Positions 42,472-52,353 of a stretch of DNA of 55,320 nucleotides are shown piece by piece; position 1 is the first letter of the stretch; each line of letters starts with the position of its first letter. A program made the position numbers and the translations under genes. Under the pieces are notes generated by a model that was not told where the DNA came from, made no database searches, and worked only from the letters and a program-made list of their open reading frames with translations. Origin of the DNA: Croceivirga sp. (lineage in GTDB: Bacteria; Bacteroidota; Bacteroidia; Flavobacteriales; Flavobacteriaceae); NCBI GenBank assembly GCA_028284665.1, contig JANQRG010000009.1, positions 1 through 55,320 of the forward strand. Reading direction: 5' to 3'.

Positions 42472-44259
42472 TTAATTCAGAAAATCACCACGAAGTTTTC
42501 TAAAGTTTTTTCTAGCTTGGGGAAAATAATAGCTATCCTGATAGTTGTAAATGATTTTTTCGTAGTGGTACTTGGCCTTTTCAGGCTCTTGAAGGGTATG
42601 CTCGTAAAGCTGACCCAGTGCAAAATGAGCATCATCTGCCAGAATATCCGAGGGATAGAATTCAACAATCTTGAGATAAGTCAATTCCGCTTCTTTAAAC
42701 TTCTTCTGTTCTTCCAATAGTTTTCCTTGCCGCAGTAAGGCTTCGTCTTCTATTTTTTCCCCCTTGTGGTTTTGGAGAATATCATCTAAAATAGCAATGG
42801 CCTCTTTTTTCTTGTTCTGATAGGCCAACAAATCTGCCCGGGCATACTTTTTTAAAGCGGTTTGGGTGGAGTCTTCCAAAGAGTTGTCCGAAATAAGGAG
42901 GCTTAATTGCATGGCATCATTTGCAATGAGCTGAGAGGTAGAACTTCTTAACACTTTTAACTGTGTGAGGGCCCAGTCAAAGTCGCCTTTATAAAAACTG
43001 GTCTGAGCAACTTTGAAGCGGGCATCTTGCCCTAAGACATCATTTTTTAGGCTTTTTTGGACTTGAGAGAAGTAGATCAATGCCTCGTTAAACCGCTGCT
43101 CGAAAACCAAAATATCGCCCAGTGCCATTTTAAGATACGCCATACCAAATCGACCCAAAGGTTGTGTCGCGCTGGTTTTTAACAAGGCAATTGCAGGTTT
43201 GGGATTTTCTCGGTTAAATGTCAGGAAGTTGGCGTAAGCGACCTGAAGGCGTAAGGTGTTTCCACTATAACCGTAGGTTTCCAATAATTGCTCGAATTTT
43301 TTCTCAATAATATTTAGCGATTTTCCTCTCGCTTCCAAAAGCGCTATCTCTACAAGCCTTAGTTCAGCATCCAATTTGGTTATGGGCTGGGTAGTATTTT
43401 CAACAACAAACTCAAAAATTGAAGTTGCAGTTTCAACATCTCCCTCCGGTAAGGTGATCTGCCCCAAATTGATGAGCCTATCAAAACTGGATTGTCCGGT
43501 TCTTTTAAAAATGGCTTTTTCCTGCGCAAAAGCATACTTAAATTGGCTTTGCCGTACGTACAACCAACTGAGCAGTTCGTTCCAGAGCACATTCGGATCT
43601 TTTTGAGCGTTTTGCAGTAAGGTCTTTCGCAATAACTGGTTGTTCTGATTTTCAGGATTTTCAGTGATAAAGTCTTCAAGATTTCGCAATACGTTTGACC
43701 GAGACGTTTTTCCTTCATAAATAAGCTTAAGGTACGCCTGGTACATTTTTTCAATTTCCCCTTTTTCCCCGTAGATGCGTGCTAATTGAAAGTCGTAATT
43801 TAGATCCGGGTTGAGTGCCATTGCCTTGGTATACGCCGCTATGGCCTCGTCCAAAAGGGCATACTTCTGGAATCGATACCCTATGGCGTATCCAAAATTT
43901 GGATTTTCTGTAACTTTATCAATAGCCCTTTGGTAGTATTCACCGGCGTTCTCAGATTGTCGCTGTAAGGTATAATTATAGCCAAGTTCAATTAAGAATG
44001 TGGGAAATGCATAGGGTTGTGCTACCTTCTCCAATAGGAACGTTTCGGCATCTTCATATCGTTCCAACTGTTGATAGCAGGCGACCAACCCTTCCGAATA
44101 ATCCGTTCGACGCGGGTGCTGTTTGACCAATTTTTCGTAGAACACCAGGGCTTTCTCAAATGCCCCGTCATTAAAATATTGCTTGGCAAGAAAATCATCC
44201 TGGGCAAAAGAGGTGCCTAGAAAAAATAAACTACAAATACTACTTACAATCCAACGCAT
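42472..44259 (-). CDS. Exported tetratricopeptide repeat protein
   Basis: The 595-residue protein has a signal peptide (MRWIVSSICSLFFLGTSFAQ) and is built almost fully from TPR-like helical repeats (e.g. AKQYFNDGAFEKALVFYEKLVKQHP, ..., ALGQLYEHTLQEPEKAKYHYEKIIYNYQD). It ends with FRKLRGDFLN. Such proteins act as scaffolds in the periplasm or on the outer membrane, in gliding, secretion or envelope assembly. The role here is not known. It is alone on its strand, with serS upstream. Confidence 0.85.
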   Translation of the reverse strand: MRWIVSSICSLFFLGTSFAQDDFLAKQYFNDGAFEKALVFYEKLVKQHPRRTDYSEGLVACYQQLERYEDAETFLLEKVAQPYAFPTFLIELGYNYTLQRQSENAGEYYQRAIDKVTENPNFGYAIGYRFQKYALLDEAIAAYTKAMALNPDLNYDFQLARIYGEKGEIEKMYQAYLKLIYEGKTSRSNVLRNLEDFITENPENQNNQLLRKTLLQNAQKDPNVLWNELLSWLYVRQSQFKYAFAQEKAIFKRTGQSSFDRLINLGQITLPEGDVETATSIFEFVVENTTQPITKLDAELRLVEIALLEARGKSLNIIEKKFEQLLETYGYSGNTLRLQVAYANFLTFNRENPKPAIALLKTSATQPLGRFGMAYLKMALGDILVFEQRFNEALIYFSQVQKSLKNDVLGQDARFKVAQTSFYKGDFDWALTQLKVLRSSTSQLIANDAMQLSLLISDNSLEDSTQTALKKYARADLLAYQNKKKEAIAILDDILQNHKGEKIEDEALLRQGKLLEEQKKFKEAELTYLKIVEFYPSDILADDAHFALGQLYEHTLQEPEKAKYHYEKIIYNYQDSYYFPQARKNFRKLRGDFLN

Positions 44260-44318
44260 GGTTTAAAGATAACGGAGAATGTGACGGATTTGTGTTAAGT
44301 GATTCTGAAATAAATCTC

Positions 44319-45590
44319 TCACCCAATATGATCAAACCCACAATACGGCACCAATACCTCCGGTATTGTAATGCCATTTTTAGTCTGATAATTCTCCAAA
44401 ATGCCGGCTAAAACACGGGGTAGTGCAAGGGCACTGCCATTAAGCGTGTGCGCCAGGTGCTTTTTTCCGTCGCTGTCTTTGAACCGTAACTTCAAGCGGT
44501 TGGCCTGGTAGGTTTCAAAATTAGAAACAGAACTGATCTCCAACCAACGTTGTTGTGCAGTGGAAAATACCTCAAAATCGAAAGTAAGCGCTGAGGTGAA
44601 GCCAAGGTCCCCACCACAAAGCCGAAGAATACGATACGGTAGTTTCAGCTCTTTGAGTATACCCTTCACATGTTCTACCATTTCCTCCAGTGCGGCATAT
44701 GAGTTGTTAGGATGTTCTACTCTAACAATTTCCACCTTATCAAATTGATGCAAACGGTTCAAGCCTCGCACATGGGCGCCATAACTCCCTGCCTCCCTTC
44801 TAAAGCAGGGGGTGTACCCCGTGAATTTCAATGGAAATTCACCGACGTTAAGAATTTCATCCCGAAATAAATTAGTTACCGGTACTTCTGCAGTGGGAAT
44901 AAGGTACAAATCTTCCGAAGGGATATGGTACATTTGTCCTTCCTTGTCCGGAAGCTGCCCAGTACCGTATCCTGAAGCTTCGTTCACCAAATGCGGTACT
45001 TGTAATTCGGTATAACCCGCAGTAGTATTTTTGTCCAGGAAATAGGCGATCAACGCCCGTTGTAGTCTAGCACCCTTCCCTTTGTATACCGGGAAACCAG
45101 CCCCTGTAACTTTTACGCCAAGCTCAAAATCTATGATATCATACTTTTTAGCCAATTCCCAGTGTGGGAGCGCATTATCCACCAGTTGAGGAATAGCTCC
45201 TTCCCGGAACACTTCTTCATTATCTTCATCCGAATTTCCGGGCGGTACCGATGGATGGGGGATATTGGGAATTTGGTACAACAGCTGTTGCATTTCTTCT
45301 ACCGTGAGATTGAGGGTTTCCGCCAAGTTTTTTGACCGCTCTTTCAATTCCCCGGTGGTCTGCTTCAGGGTATTTGCTTCCGCGGCCTTACCTGCTTTAA
45401 AAAGATTCCCTATTTCTTTCGACAATTTGTTGGATTCTGCAAGGGTGTTGTCCAATTGGAGTTGGGTGGCACGCCTTTTTTCATCCAATTCCAGTACCTG
45501 GTGTAATAATGTGGTGCCCTCCAGGTTTCTTTTGGCAAGGGCAGTAACATACTCCTCCTTATGATCCCTAATTTTGTGAAGCTCAAGCAT
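44319..45590 (-). CDS. serS: Serine--tRNA ligase
   Basis: SerRS charges tRNA-Ser with serine. The 423-residue protein has the N-terminal long coiled-coil arm (about 25-105, ATQLQLDNTLAESNKLSKEIGNLFKAGKAAEANTLKQTTGELKERSKNL), which binds the long variable arm of tRNA-Ser, then the class II catalytic core. Motif 2 is FRREAGSYGAHVRGLNRLHQFDKVEIV (about 260-286), and motif 3 is NGSALALPRVLAGILENYQ (about 380-398). The length is normal. It is followed downstream by the TPR gene and preceded by the HTTM gene, all in the same direction. Confidence 0.97.
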   Translation of the reverse strand: MLELHKIRDHKEEYVTALAKRNLEGTTLLHQVLELDEKRRATQLQLDNTLAESNKLSKEIGNLFKAGKAAEANTLKQTTGELKERSKNLAETLNLTVEEMQQLLYQIPNIPHPSVPPGNSDEDNEEVFREGAIPQLVDNALPHWELAKKYDIIDFELGVKVTGAGFPVYKGKGARLQRALIAYFLDKNTTAGYTELQVPHLVNEASGYGTGQLPDKEGQMYHIPSEDLYLIPTAEVPVTNLFRDEILNVGEFPLKFTGYTPCFRREAGSYGAHVRGLNRLHQFDKVEIVRVEHPNNSYAALEEMVEHVKGILKELKLPYRILRLCGGDLGFTSALTFDFEVFSTAQQRWLEISSVSNFETYQANRLKLRFKDSDGKKHLAHTLNGSALALPRVLAGILENYQTKNGITIPEVLVPYCGFDHIG

Positions 45591-45614
45591 GGATGCTGGG
45601 TTAAAGCCGCAAAA

Positions 45615-46955
45615 TTAGTTTTTTGGAACAGATTTTTCGTTTTCCCTGGGTAAAATCCACTCGTTATGGGATAAATGTTTCCAGGGAACAGCCGCCAAAT
45701 CCACCTTCGGATCAATTAGGAGTCGGGATTCCTGTGCATTGACCCGGGCGTTACAGGTAACAAAAACGCTGATGTCCTCACCTTTCTTTTGATATTCCTT
45801 TTTTAGATGTTGCGCAAATTGCCAGGCAAAATCAGGATAACTACACACCTTTCTCCGCTGTTTTTTAGTGAGGTAGTCGTCCATATTTACATTTGTTATT
45901 TTCTGGGTGGCTTTATTTACTACCTTGAAACGTGCCGAACCGGAGCGGCTTCTTAACATCATTCTCCAACTTAAACGATGGCCTTCTTCGGTCCAAAGGA
46001 CGTCGTCCTCGATAAGGTGATGCCTGAGCGGTAACAGCAGTTGAATAAGCAGATAACCACAAAACAAACCTGTCATCCAATTGTGGTATTTGGGATAAGC
46101 AACCGAAGTAGGAATAGTGATCGACTTCTTTTTTAAGAAAATGTTTCGGATGGTTTGGGGCTGAAAAAAGAATACGCAAAAGGCAAGGGATAGATACGGG
46201 AAAATACCAATCCTAAAGACATAGCTGTTGAACAAATGAAAAAAGATGGAAAATCCGAAAGCCAGCTTTCGCGTAGGTTTCCACAACAGGGCCGGGATCA
46301 CTAAAAGATCGAAAATGATACCAAAAACCGCTATCGCCGTATGTACCCATTTTTCCTGCAAAAATTCGCCAATCAACCAGTAGTCTTTTTTTCCTCGCAT
46401 GAGGATCTCTATAATACTGAAGTCTACCCAGTCTCCGTACATTTTTGCTACGGACGCATAGGTGTACACGATAAACAATTGCCCGATGATAAGCCATCGT
46501 ATCCAATTGTGCATCCAATCTCTTTTGATGCCTGGGTTTAACCGGGCATCCAAAGACAGGTTGCGATTGGCGGGGAGCATGGCCATCATAAATGCCAAAA
46601 GCATTAACAGGTAGTAGTGGTTATTGTATGACGTTTTTTGCATAAGGTATACCCCGGCCCACATGAATGCAAAGGCGAAAGCGCTAAACCGGTATTTGTA
46701 GCCGAGCGTTACCAGAATGCCAAAAATGCCCATCAGCACAAAATAATAGTACATTCCGTCTCCTGGAAGCGGCTGCAGCCATTCAAAACCAATAAAGTTA
46801 AATGTAAACTTCGGCTCAATAAATGTGCGTCTCACCCATCCCGTACTAATAGCACCAAAGGCCTCTGCACAAAGGAGTATTCCATAGAATACCCGAAACA
46901 CCACTAACTGGGCGTTATCTATTTTTTTGAAAAGGAAGTTTTCAATTGTTTTCAT
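45615..46955 (-). CDS. HTTM-domain membrane protein (vitamin K-dependent carboxylase-like)
   Basis: The 446-residue protein has several membrane segments, starting VFRVFYGILLCAEAFGAI, and carries the HTTM (horizontally transferred transmembrane) domain shared with vitamin K-dependent gamma-carboxylases: TFNFIGFEWLQPLPGDGMYYYFVLMG, SYNNHYYLLMLLAFMMAMLPANRNLSLDARLNPG. A C-terminal soluble part of about 100 residues follows. Bacterial HTTM proteins have no proven carboxylase activity. It overlaps the 3' end of ribF by 14 bp (46942-46955). Confidence 0.82.
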   Translation of the reverse strand: MKTIENFLFKKIDNAQLVVFRVFYGILLCAEAFGAISTGWVRRTFIEPKFTFNFIGFEWLQPLPGDGMYYYFVLMGIFGILVTLGYKYRFSAFAFAFMWAGVYLMQKTSYNNHYYLLMLLAFMMAMLPANRNLSLDARLNPGIKRDWMHNWIRWLIIGQLFIVYTYASVAKMYGDWVDFSIIEILMRGKKDYWLIGEFLQEKWVHTAIAVFGIIFDLLVIPALLWKPTRKLAFGFSIFFHLFNSYVFRIGIFPYLSLAFCVFFFQPQTIRNIFLKKKSITIPTSVAYPKYHNWMTGLFCGYLLIQLLLPLRHHLIEDDVLWTEEGHRLSWRMMLRSRSGSARFKVVNKATQKITNVNMDDYLTKKQRRKVCSYPDFAWQFAQHLKKEYQKKGEDISVFVTCNARVNAQESRLLIDPKVDLAAVPWKHLSHNEWILPRENEKSVPKN

Positions 46956-47877
46956 TTTGGAAAAATTCTACTGCGGTGGCTTGATCTTTTTTTAACTGCT
47001 CTACAAGAAGTGCTACGGAATCAAATTTATGTTCATCCCGAAGTTTTTTGAGCAAACGTACCTGTATCTTTTTGTCGTAAAGACTCTCCGTCCAATTAAA
47101 AATGTGGGTTTCAATACTTTGTACTTTTCCCTCCACCGTAGGGTTGTAGCCGATGTTCATCATTCCGTTTACCACCTTTCCCTCGATAGTTCCCTCAATA
47201 AGGTACACCCCGTTTTTAGGGATCAGTTTGTAGCTCTCTTGAATTGCCAAATTAGCGGTTGGAAACCCCAATTTTCTGCCCAGACCCTTTCCTTTTACGA
47301 CTGTTCCGGATAGGAGATACGGATATCCAAGATAGGCGTTGGCAGTGACAACATCTCCTTGCAGGAGGGCATTTCGTATCTTCGTGGAACTCACAGAAAC
47401 CTCCGCTACTTCCTGTGCAGGTATTTCTTCTACCGTAAAATTATATGTGGCCCCGAAACCAACGAGATCCTTGATATTGGCATTTCGGTTTCTTCCAAAT
47501 CTATGATCATACCCTATAACAATACTTTTTACGTTAAGTTGGTTCACAAGAATATCCCGTACAAATTCTAAAGCCGTCAGTCGGGAAAAGGACTTTGTAA
47601 AAGGGTGAACAATGAGATAGTCCACGCCCATTTGTTCCATTATCGCTTTCTTTTCTTCCAGTGTATTCAACAACTTTATGTCGGAATCTTTCTGAAGGAT
47701 CATTCTGGGGTGTGGGAAAAAGGTAAGTACCGCAGATTGTAGGCCATACTTTTTGGCATTGTTTGTGAGGCGTTCCAAAATACGCTTATGACCAATGTGT
47801 ACTCCGTCAAAAGTGCCAATGGTTAACGCGGTATTATTAGTTGTTTTGAATTGAGAAATGCCTTGGATTGTTTCCAC
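46942..47877 (-). CDS. ribF: Bifunctional riboflavin kinase / FAD synthetase
   Basis: RibF makes FMN and then FAD from riboflavin. The 311-residue protein has an N-terminal adenylyltransferase (GTFDGVHIGHKRILERL, about 22-38, the HxGH nucleotidyltransferase site; GYDHRFGRNR near 127) and a C-terminal riboflavin kinase (GKGLGRKLGFPTANL, about 198-212; NIGYNPTV; later VRLLKKLRDEHKF). Length and order are standard. The 3' end overlaps the HTTM gene, so the two are translationally coupled, and the gene is divergent from the metalloprotease. Confidence 0.95.
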   Translation of the reverse strand: METIQGISQFKTTNNTALTIGTFDGVHIGHKRILERLTNNAKKYGLQSAVLTFFPHPRMILQKDSDIKLLNTLEEKKAIMEQMGVDYLIVHPFTKSFSRLTALEFVRDILVNQLNVKSIVIGYDHRFGRNRNANIKDLVGFGATYNFTVEEIPAQEVAEVSVSSTKIRNALLQGDVVTANAYLGYPYLLSGTVVKGKGLGRKLGFPTANLAIQESYKLIPKNGVYLIEGTIEGKVVNGMMNIGYNPTVEGKVQSIETHIFNWTESLYDKKIQVRLLKKLRDEHKFDSVALLVEQLKKDQATAVEFFQNENN

Positions 47878-47897
47878 AGAACAAAGAATAAAAGGCT

Positions 47898-47905
47898 TAT
47901 TTTTG
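47898..47905 (+). promoter_or_regulatory. -7 element of the metalloprotease operon
   Basis: TATTTTTG at 47898-47905 is a perfect TAnnTTTG, 23 bp before the ATG at 47929. A TTG at 47868-47870 is 27 bp away, longer than usual. The gap between ribF and this gene is 51 bp, so the divergent promoters are close together. Confidence 0.45.
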
Positions 47906-47928
47906 ATTAATGAGGGCCCCTTTTTCAG

Positions 47929-50900
47929 ATGAGAGCTAAGTTACATTTTGTTTTATCAATTACCATATTTTTTACTTGGTTTTGCGGGTTTTCTCAAGGA
48001 TACTGGCAACCCTTATCTTCAAATGCCGCTTCAGGAGTAAATTCAAAATCCCTTGATCAAAATAAGTTTAAACTGGAGAAGACGCTTTTTACCAGAGCGC
48101 TGAAAGCCGCATGCCAGGATACTGCAGCAAAGCTGTATTTTCCGGATAGGACAGGCAAATTGATCCCGTTTGCTGTCCGTGAGACCCCTGTCTTTCATCC
48201 GGACCTGTCCAGGAAATATCCGGAGATCCAATCATTCACAGGAATCAATCCCGGACAGCATTGCAAAGTGCGATTTAGTGTCTCTCCCAGGGGGATTAGT
48301 GCAATGCTCATCGATTATCAACACGGCAAAACCTCTTTTATAGAACCTTTAGGACAAGCAGCTGATGACTACCATTCTCATGAAGGCACCCCTCGATCCG
48401 GAAAGTCCGGATTTCAGTGTAGTACAAAAGATGTAGCACTGGCTCACAAAAGTTCCGGAAATTTAGTAGATGACCAAATAACGACCACCTTTCGGATCGC
48501 AGTCTCCACCACCGGAGAATATACGAATTACCATGGGGGTACCATCGCAGGGGCACTAGCCGCAATAAATGCGACCTTGACCCGGGTCAACGAGGTATTT
48601 GAAACCGATTTAGGAGTGCGATTACAGTTGGTACCGAACAACGATGAGGTGATTTTCACGAATGCTACAACGGATCCCTACAATAGTAGTTTAAATGCCC
48701 AGGTCCAAAACACCTTGACCTCAGTCATAGGCGAAGCGAATTATGATGTAGGGCACTTGTTTCACTTTGACAACGATAATGGAAATGCCGGGTTTATAGG
48801 GTCGGTTTGTGTAGACAATCGAAAGGGAAGTGCTTTTTCCTCTGCTTTAGTGCCGGAAGGAGATCTCTATGATTTGGATTATGTAGCTCACGAATTAGGG
48901 CATCAATTTGGAGCTAATCATACCTGGTCTTTTGAATCGGAGGGTACAGGAGTACAGGCAGAGCCCGCCAGCGGCACCACCATAATGGGGTATGCAGGAA
49001 TTGTGGAAGGAAACAACGTAGCCCCTAATGGAGATGATTACTTTCATCACGGTAGCATAGCGCAGATTTCTAATTACCTTGAAACGATATCTTGCGGGCA
49101 GACTACTGGCTTAGCCAATAGTGCTCCGGTGATAGTGCCGCAAGAAAACTATATAATTCCCAAGGGAACCGCTTTTTTGCTATCGGCCAATGCCACCGAT
49201 CCGCAGGGGGACCTCCTTACGTATACTTGGGAGCAAATAGATGATGGGGTAGTTACCACGGACACTTTTGGGCCGGAAAATGTTTCAGGGGCAAATTTTA
49301 GATCATTACGGCCTTCCAACAGTCCGGAAAGGTATTTTCCTCAACTTTCCCGGGTGGTAGCAGGGGAATTGGAACAGGAAAATCCGGGAGAGAATGATGC
49401 CTGGGAAACCGTTGCCACCGTTGAGCGCCTTCTGAATTTCGCACTAACGGTACGGGATAATAACCCGGAAGGCGGACAGGTAGCTTCGGACTCTGTAGCA
49501 ATAAGAGTTGTCAATGCGGCGGGTCCTTTTCAGATGAGCTCCCAAAATGGTAGTGAAGTGTATACAGCAGGAAGTGTTCAAGAAGTTACCTGGGAAGTTG
49601 CTAATACAGATAGGGCACCGGTAAATACCCAAAACGTAGATATTCTATTATCGTTGGACGGAGGTGTAAGCTTTCCTATTATACTCGGCGAGAACCTACC
49701 AAATAACGGGGCTGCAAAAGTACAGCTTCCCGGACAGGCTTCTAATCAAGCCCGTTTGATGGTTAGGGCTTCGAATAACGTTTTTTTCGCAGTGAATAGC
49801 GCTGATTTTAGTATTGAGGAAACCGCAGTGGTACTGAATTTTGAAAACGCCGGCTATTCCGTATGTACGCCTAACGATCTGGTCGTGCCTTTTACTTATG
49901 AGACCTACGGAGGATTTTCGAGTACAATGAGTCTAACCGTGAATGCTCCTATGGGAATTAGTGGCAACTTTTCACAGGCTTCGGTGAGTGCCAATGGTAC
50001 TGTAATAGATCTTACTTTGGAAAATTTTGCGGGTGTAGCGGCCGGGGCTTATCCGGTGGAAATTGTGGCATCAGATGGTACTGCTTCATTTTCTACCACT
50101 ATTGAAATCCATGTATTTGAAGATGCTTTTGAAGCGGTTTCACTTCAATCGCCTTCGGATTTATCCGTAGGGACTCCGGTAAATCCTGAATTTGGCTGGA
50201 TGTCCCAGATAAATAGCACCGAGTACGATATTGAAATCGCAACGGATGCGACTTTTTCGACTATTGTAGAAACTGCTACCGTCTTTTCCAATAGCTATAA
50301 AAGTCAATCTTTGAACGCGGAAAGCTCCTATTTTTGGAGGGTAAGGCCTCGTAACGATTGCGGGGAAGGGACATTTGGAACACCATTTAGTTTCACTACT
50401 TCAGTGGTTAATTGCACTTCTTTTGACAGCCCGGACCCACCTCAGGAGATTTCGGCAGAAGGAACCCCAACCGTGAGATCGGCAATTTTCTTTTCGCAGG
50501 ATTTGAGTATAGCGGATATTAATGTTAGCCTGGAGGTATCGCATACCTACTTAGAGGATTTGATAGTGCGCCTCATTGCTCCCTCAGGAACAAAAGTGGT
50601 ATTGATTTCCAAGACCTGCGGAAATTTGAATAACATTACGGCAGTTTTTGATGACGAAGGGGAACCCATTTCATGCGGTGGTAACCCCGCCATATCCGGG
50701 GTAGTTCAACCCCTGGGGTCCCTATCCGCATTACAAGGAGAGTCTACCTTTGGGGAATGGATCCTTGAAATAGAGGATACGGCAGCCTCTGATGGGGGCT
50801 CTCTAGATGCATTCGCTATAGAATTCTGCGTAGAAGGGATCTTACGACCGGATGATGATGAAGATGGGGTGTTTGACGATGGGGATGATTTATGCCTTGG

Positions 50901-51669
50901 CACACCGAAAGGTGTTCCGGTGGATACTTCAGGATGTCCCCTCAACATTTTTTCAGCTACTAATTTTGCCATCTCCATCCAAAGTGAAGCTTGCCGTGAC
51001 AGTAATGATGGGGCTGTAACTGTAGTCGTTGAAGATACTTCGCTAATTTACACGGCAACATTACAAGGGAATGGGATTGCTATATCTGAAGAATTTGAGG
51101 AAGCACAGGATTTTCAAAATCTGTCAGCGGGATCCTATTCGCTATGTATCACGGGGACTAATGGAACGGATAATTATCGGGAAAGCTGTTTCGAAATTGT
51201 GATTAATGAACCCGAACCCCTTGCGGTTCTGGCGACACTTGAAACCGAAGAGCAACAGCTACGCCTACAACTGTCGGGAGCAGCCTTGTATTTCATTGAA
51301 TGGAATGGTGAGTTAGTCCAGACTTCGGAACCACAGATTACCCTGAATATGAATACCGGCAGGAATCGCCTAAAGGTGTCCACAGGGTTGACCTGTCAGG
51401 GAGTTTTCGAAGAAGCATATTTCATATCGGATGCTCCTATCTTGTACCCTAATCCGGTATCCTCAATGCTATCAGTAGCCTTGAGATGGCCGGTAACCGA
51501 GGTGGGAATTAAGGTTTATGCAGCTAATGGGGCATTGGTATTGAATACCTCGAAACAGGTCGATACCGAGGCGTTACAGTTGGACATGTCATCACTTTCC
51601 AATGGGTTATATTATTTGGTTGTTGCATCCGGTGAGCGATACTACGCCGGTAAAATTATGAAAAGATGA
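47929..51669 (+). CDS. Secreted reprolysin-like zinc metalloprotease with P-domain and type IX C-terminal domain
   Basis: The 1246-residue protein has a signal peptide (residues 1-22, cleaved near FSQ), a propeptide-like part and an M12-type peptidase domain. The zinc motif HELGHQFGANHTW (H-E-x-x-H-x-x-G-x-x-H, about 320-330) is followed by the Met-turn Met. Beyond it lie Ig-like repeats, a fibronectin-type domain (about 737-824), a proprotein-convertase P domain (about 829-970), an Asp-rich calcium motif (DDDEDGVFDDGDDL), and a type A sorting domain at the end (LYPNPVSSMLSVAL...MKR). It is predicted to be displayed on the cell surface or released. Its stop overlaps the lipoprotein start by 3 bp. 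Confidence 0.92.
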   Translation: MRAKLHFVLSITIFFTWFCGFSQGYWQPLSSNAASGVNSKSLDQNKFKLEKTLFTRALKAACQDTAAKLYFPDRTGKLIPFAVRETPVFHPDLSRKYPEIQSFTGINPGQHCKVRFSVSPRGISAMLIDYQHGKTSFIEPLGQAADDYHSHEGTPRSGKSGFQCSTKDVALAHKSSGNLVDDQITTTFRIAVSTTGEYTNYHGGTIAGALAAINATLTRVNEVFETDLGVRLQLVPNNDEVIFTNATTDPYNSSLNAQVQNTLTSVIGEANYDVGHLFHFDNDNGNAGFIGSVCVDNRKGSAFSSALVPEGDLYDLDYVAHELGHQFGANHTWSFESEGTGVQAEPASGTTIMGYAGIVEGNNVAPNGDDYFHHGSIAQISNYLETISCGQTTGLANSAPVIVPQENYIIPKGTAFLLSANATDPQGDLLTYTWEQIDDGVVTTDTFGPENVSGANFRSLRPSNSPERYFPQLSRVVAGELEQENPGENDAWETVATVERLLNFALTVRDNNPEGGQVASDSVAIRVVNAAGPFQMSSQNGSEVYTAGSVQEVTWEVANTDRAPVNTQNVDILLSLDGGVSFPIILGENLPNNGAAKVQLPGQASNQARLMVRASNNVFFAVNSADFSIEETAVVLNFENAGYSVCTPNDLVVPFTYETYGGFSSTMSLTVNAPMGISGNFSQASVSANGTVIDLTLENFAGVAAGAYPVEIVASDGTASFSTTIEIHVFEDAFEAVSLQSPSDLSVGTPVNPEFGWMSQINSTEYDIEIATDATFSTIVETATVFSNSYKSQSLNAESSYFWRVRPRNDCGEGTFGTPFSFTTSVVNCTSFDSPDPPQEISAEGTPTVRSAIFFSQDLSIADINVSLEVSHTYLEDLIVRLIAPSGTKVVLISKTCGNLNNITAVFDDEGEPISCGGNPAISGVVQPLGSLSALQGESTFGEWILEIEDTAASDGGSLDAFAIEFCVEGILRPDDDEDGVFDDGDDLCLGTPKGVPVDTSGCPLNIFSATNFAISIQSEACRDSNDGAVTVVVEDTSLIYTATLQGNGIAISEEFEEAQDFQNLSAGSYSLCITGTNGTDNYRESCFEIVINEPEPLAVLATLETEEQQLRLQLSGAALYFIEWNGELVQTSEPQITLNMNTGRNRLKVSTGLTCQGVFEEAYFISDAPILYPNPVSSMLSVALRWPVTEVGIKVYAANGALVLNTSKQVDTEALQLDMSSLSNGLYYLVVASGERYYAGKIMKR

Positions 51670-52352
51670 TACGATTTCTAACAGGTATGATGGCAATAGC
51701 GATACTAATTGCTTGTGGTGGAGACGATGATGGTCCACCGCCTGTTCCGGGAGAAGCCATTTTAGTGTTTCCGGAGCAGAATTCTGAGTGCACGACGGGG
51801 ATTGATGTAACTAGCAGTTCAAGCCAGGTAGTTTTTGAATGGCAACCAGCACAGAATGTAAACAGCTACACGTTAACAGCTATCAATTTATTCACTAATG
51901 TGCCGCAGACTACCACCACTACGGGAACGACTGCTGCTCTTACCATTGAAAAAGGGGCACCTTTTTCCTGGTCTGTAAGCACTTCCAATACTGAATCCAA
52001 CGAAACAACCATTAGTGATTCGTGGTTGTTTTACAACGCAGGACCTCAAACCAACTATCCCCCTTTCCCTGCGCAGATAATTGTGCCAAAATCTGGCGCT
52101 ACGGTACAAAAAAATGCTAATAATGAAGTTGTATTGCAATGGCAGGGAGCAGACGTAGAAGATGACATTGCAACTTTTGAAATATTTTTTTCTGATCAAA
52201 ACCCTCCCGAGACCCTACTTATAGCAACAGGTAGCGAAATATCAGAAGCTTCTGCTACAGTGGTATCCGGAATTTATTTTTGGAAGGTGATTACCGTAGA
52301 CTCGGTGGGGAATCGGTCTGACTCCGGAGTATTTGATTTTAGGGTCTTTTGA
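51666..52352 (+). CDS. Surface lipoprotein, fibronectin-like beta sandwiches
   Basis: The 228-residue protein begins MIRFLTGMMAIAILIACGGDDD: a lipobox with Cys17, followed by Gly-Gly and acidic residues, like the Bacteroidota lipoprotein export signal that sends lipoproteins to the surface. The rest is two beta-sandwich domains resembling fibronectin type III (about 30-130, 135-228), similar in style to the domain before the P domain in the metalloprotease. Its ATG overlaps the metalloprotease stop (51666-51669). It is probably a partner or anchor of the protease; an inhibitor or folding role is speculation. Confidence 0.8.
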   Translation: MIRFLTGMMAIAILIACGGDDDGPPPVPGEAILVFPEQNSECTTGIDVTSSSSQVVFEWQPAQNVNSYTLTAINLFTNVPQTTTTTGTTAALTIEKGAPFSWSVSTSNTESNETTISDSWLFYNAGPQTNYPPFPAQIIVPKSGATVQKNANNEVVLQWQGADVEDDIATFEIFFSDQNPPETLLIATGSEISEASATVVSGIYFWKVITVDSVGNRSDSGVFDFRVF

Positions 52353-52353
52353 C

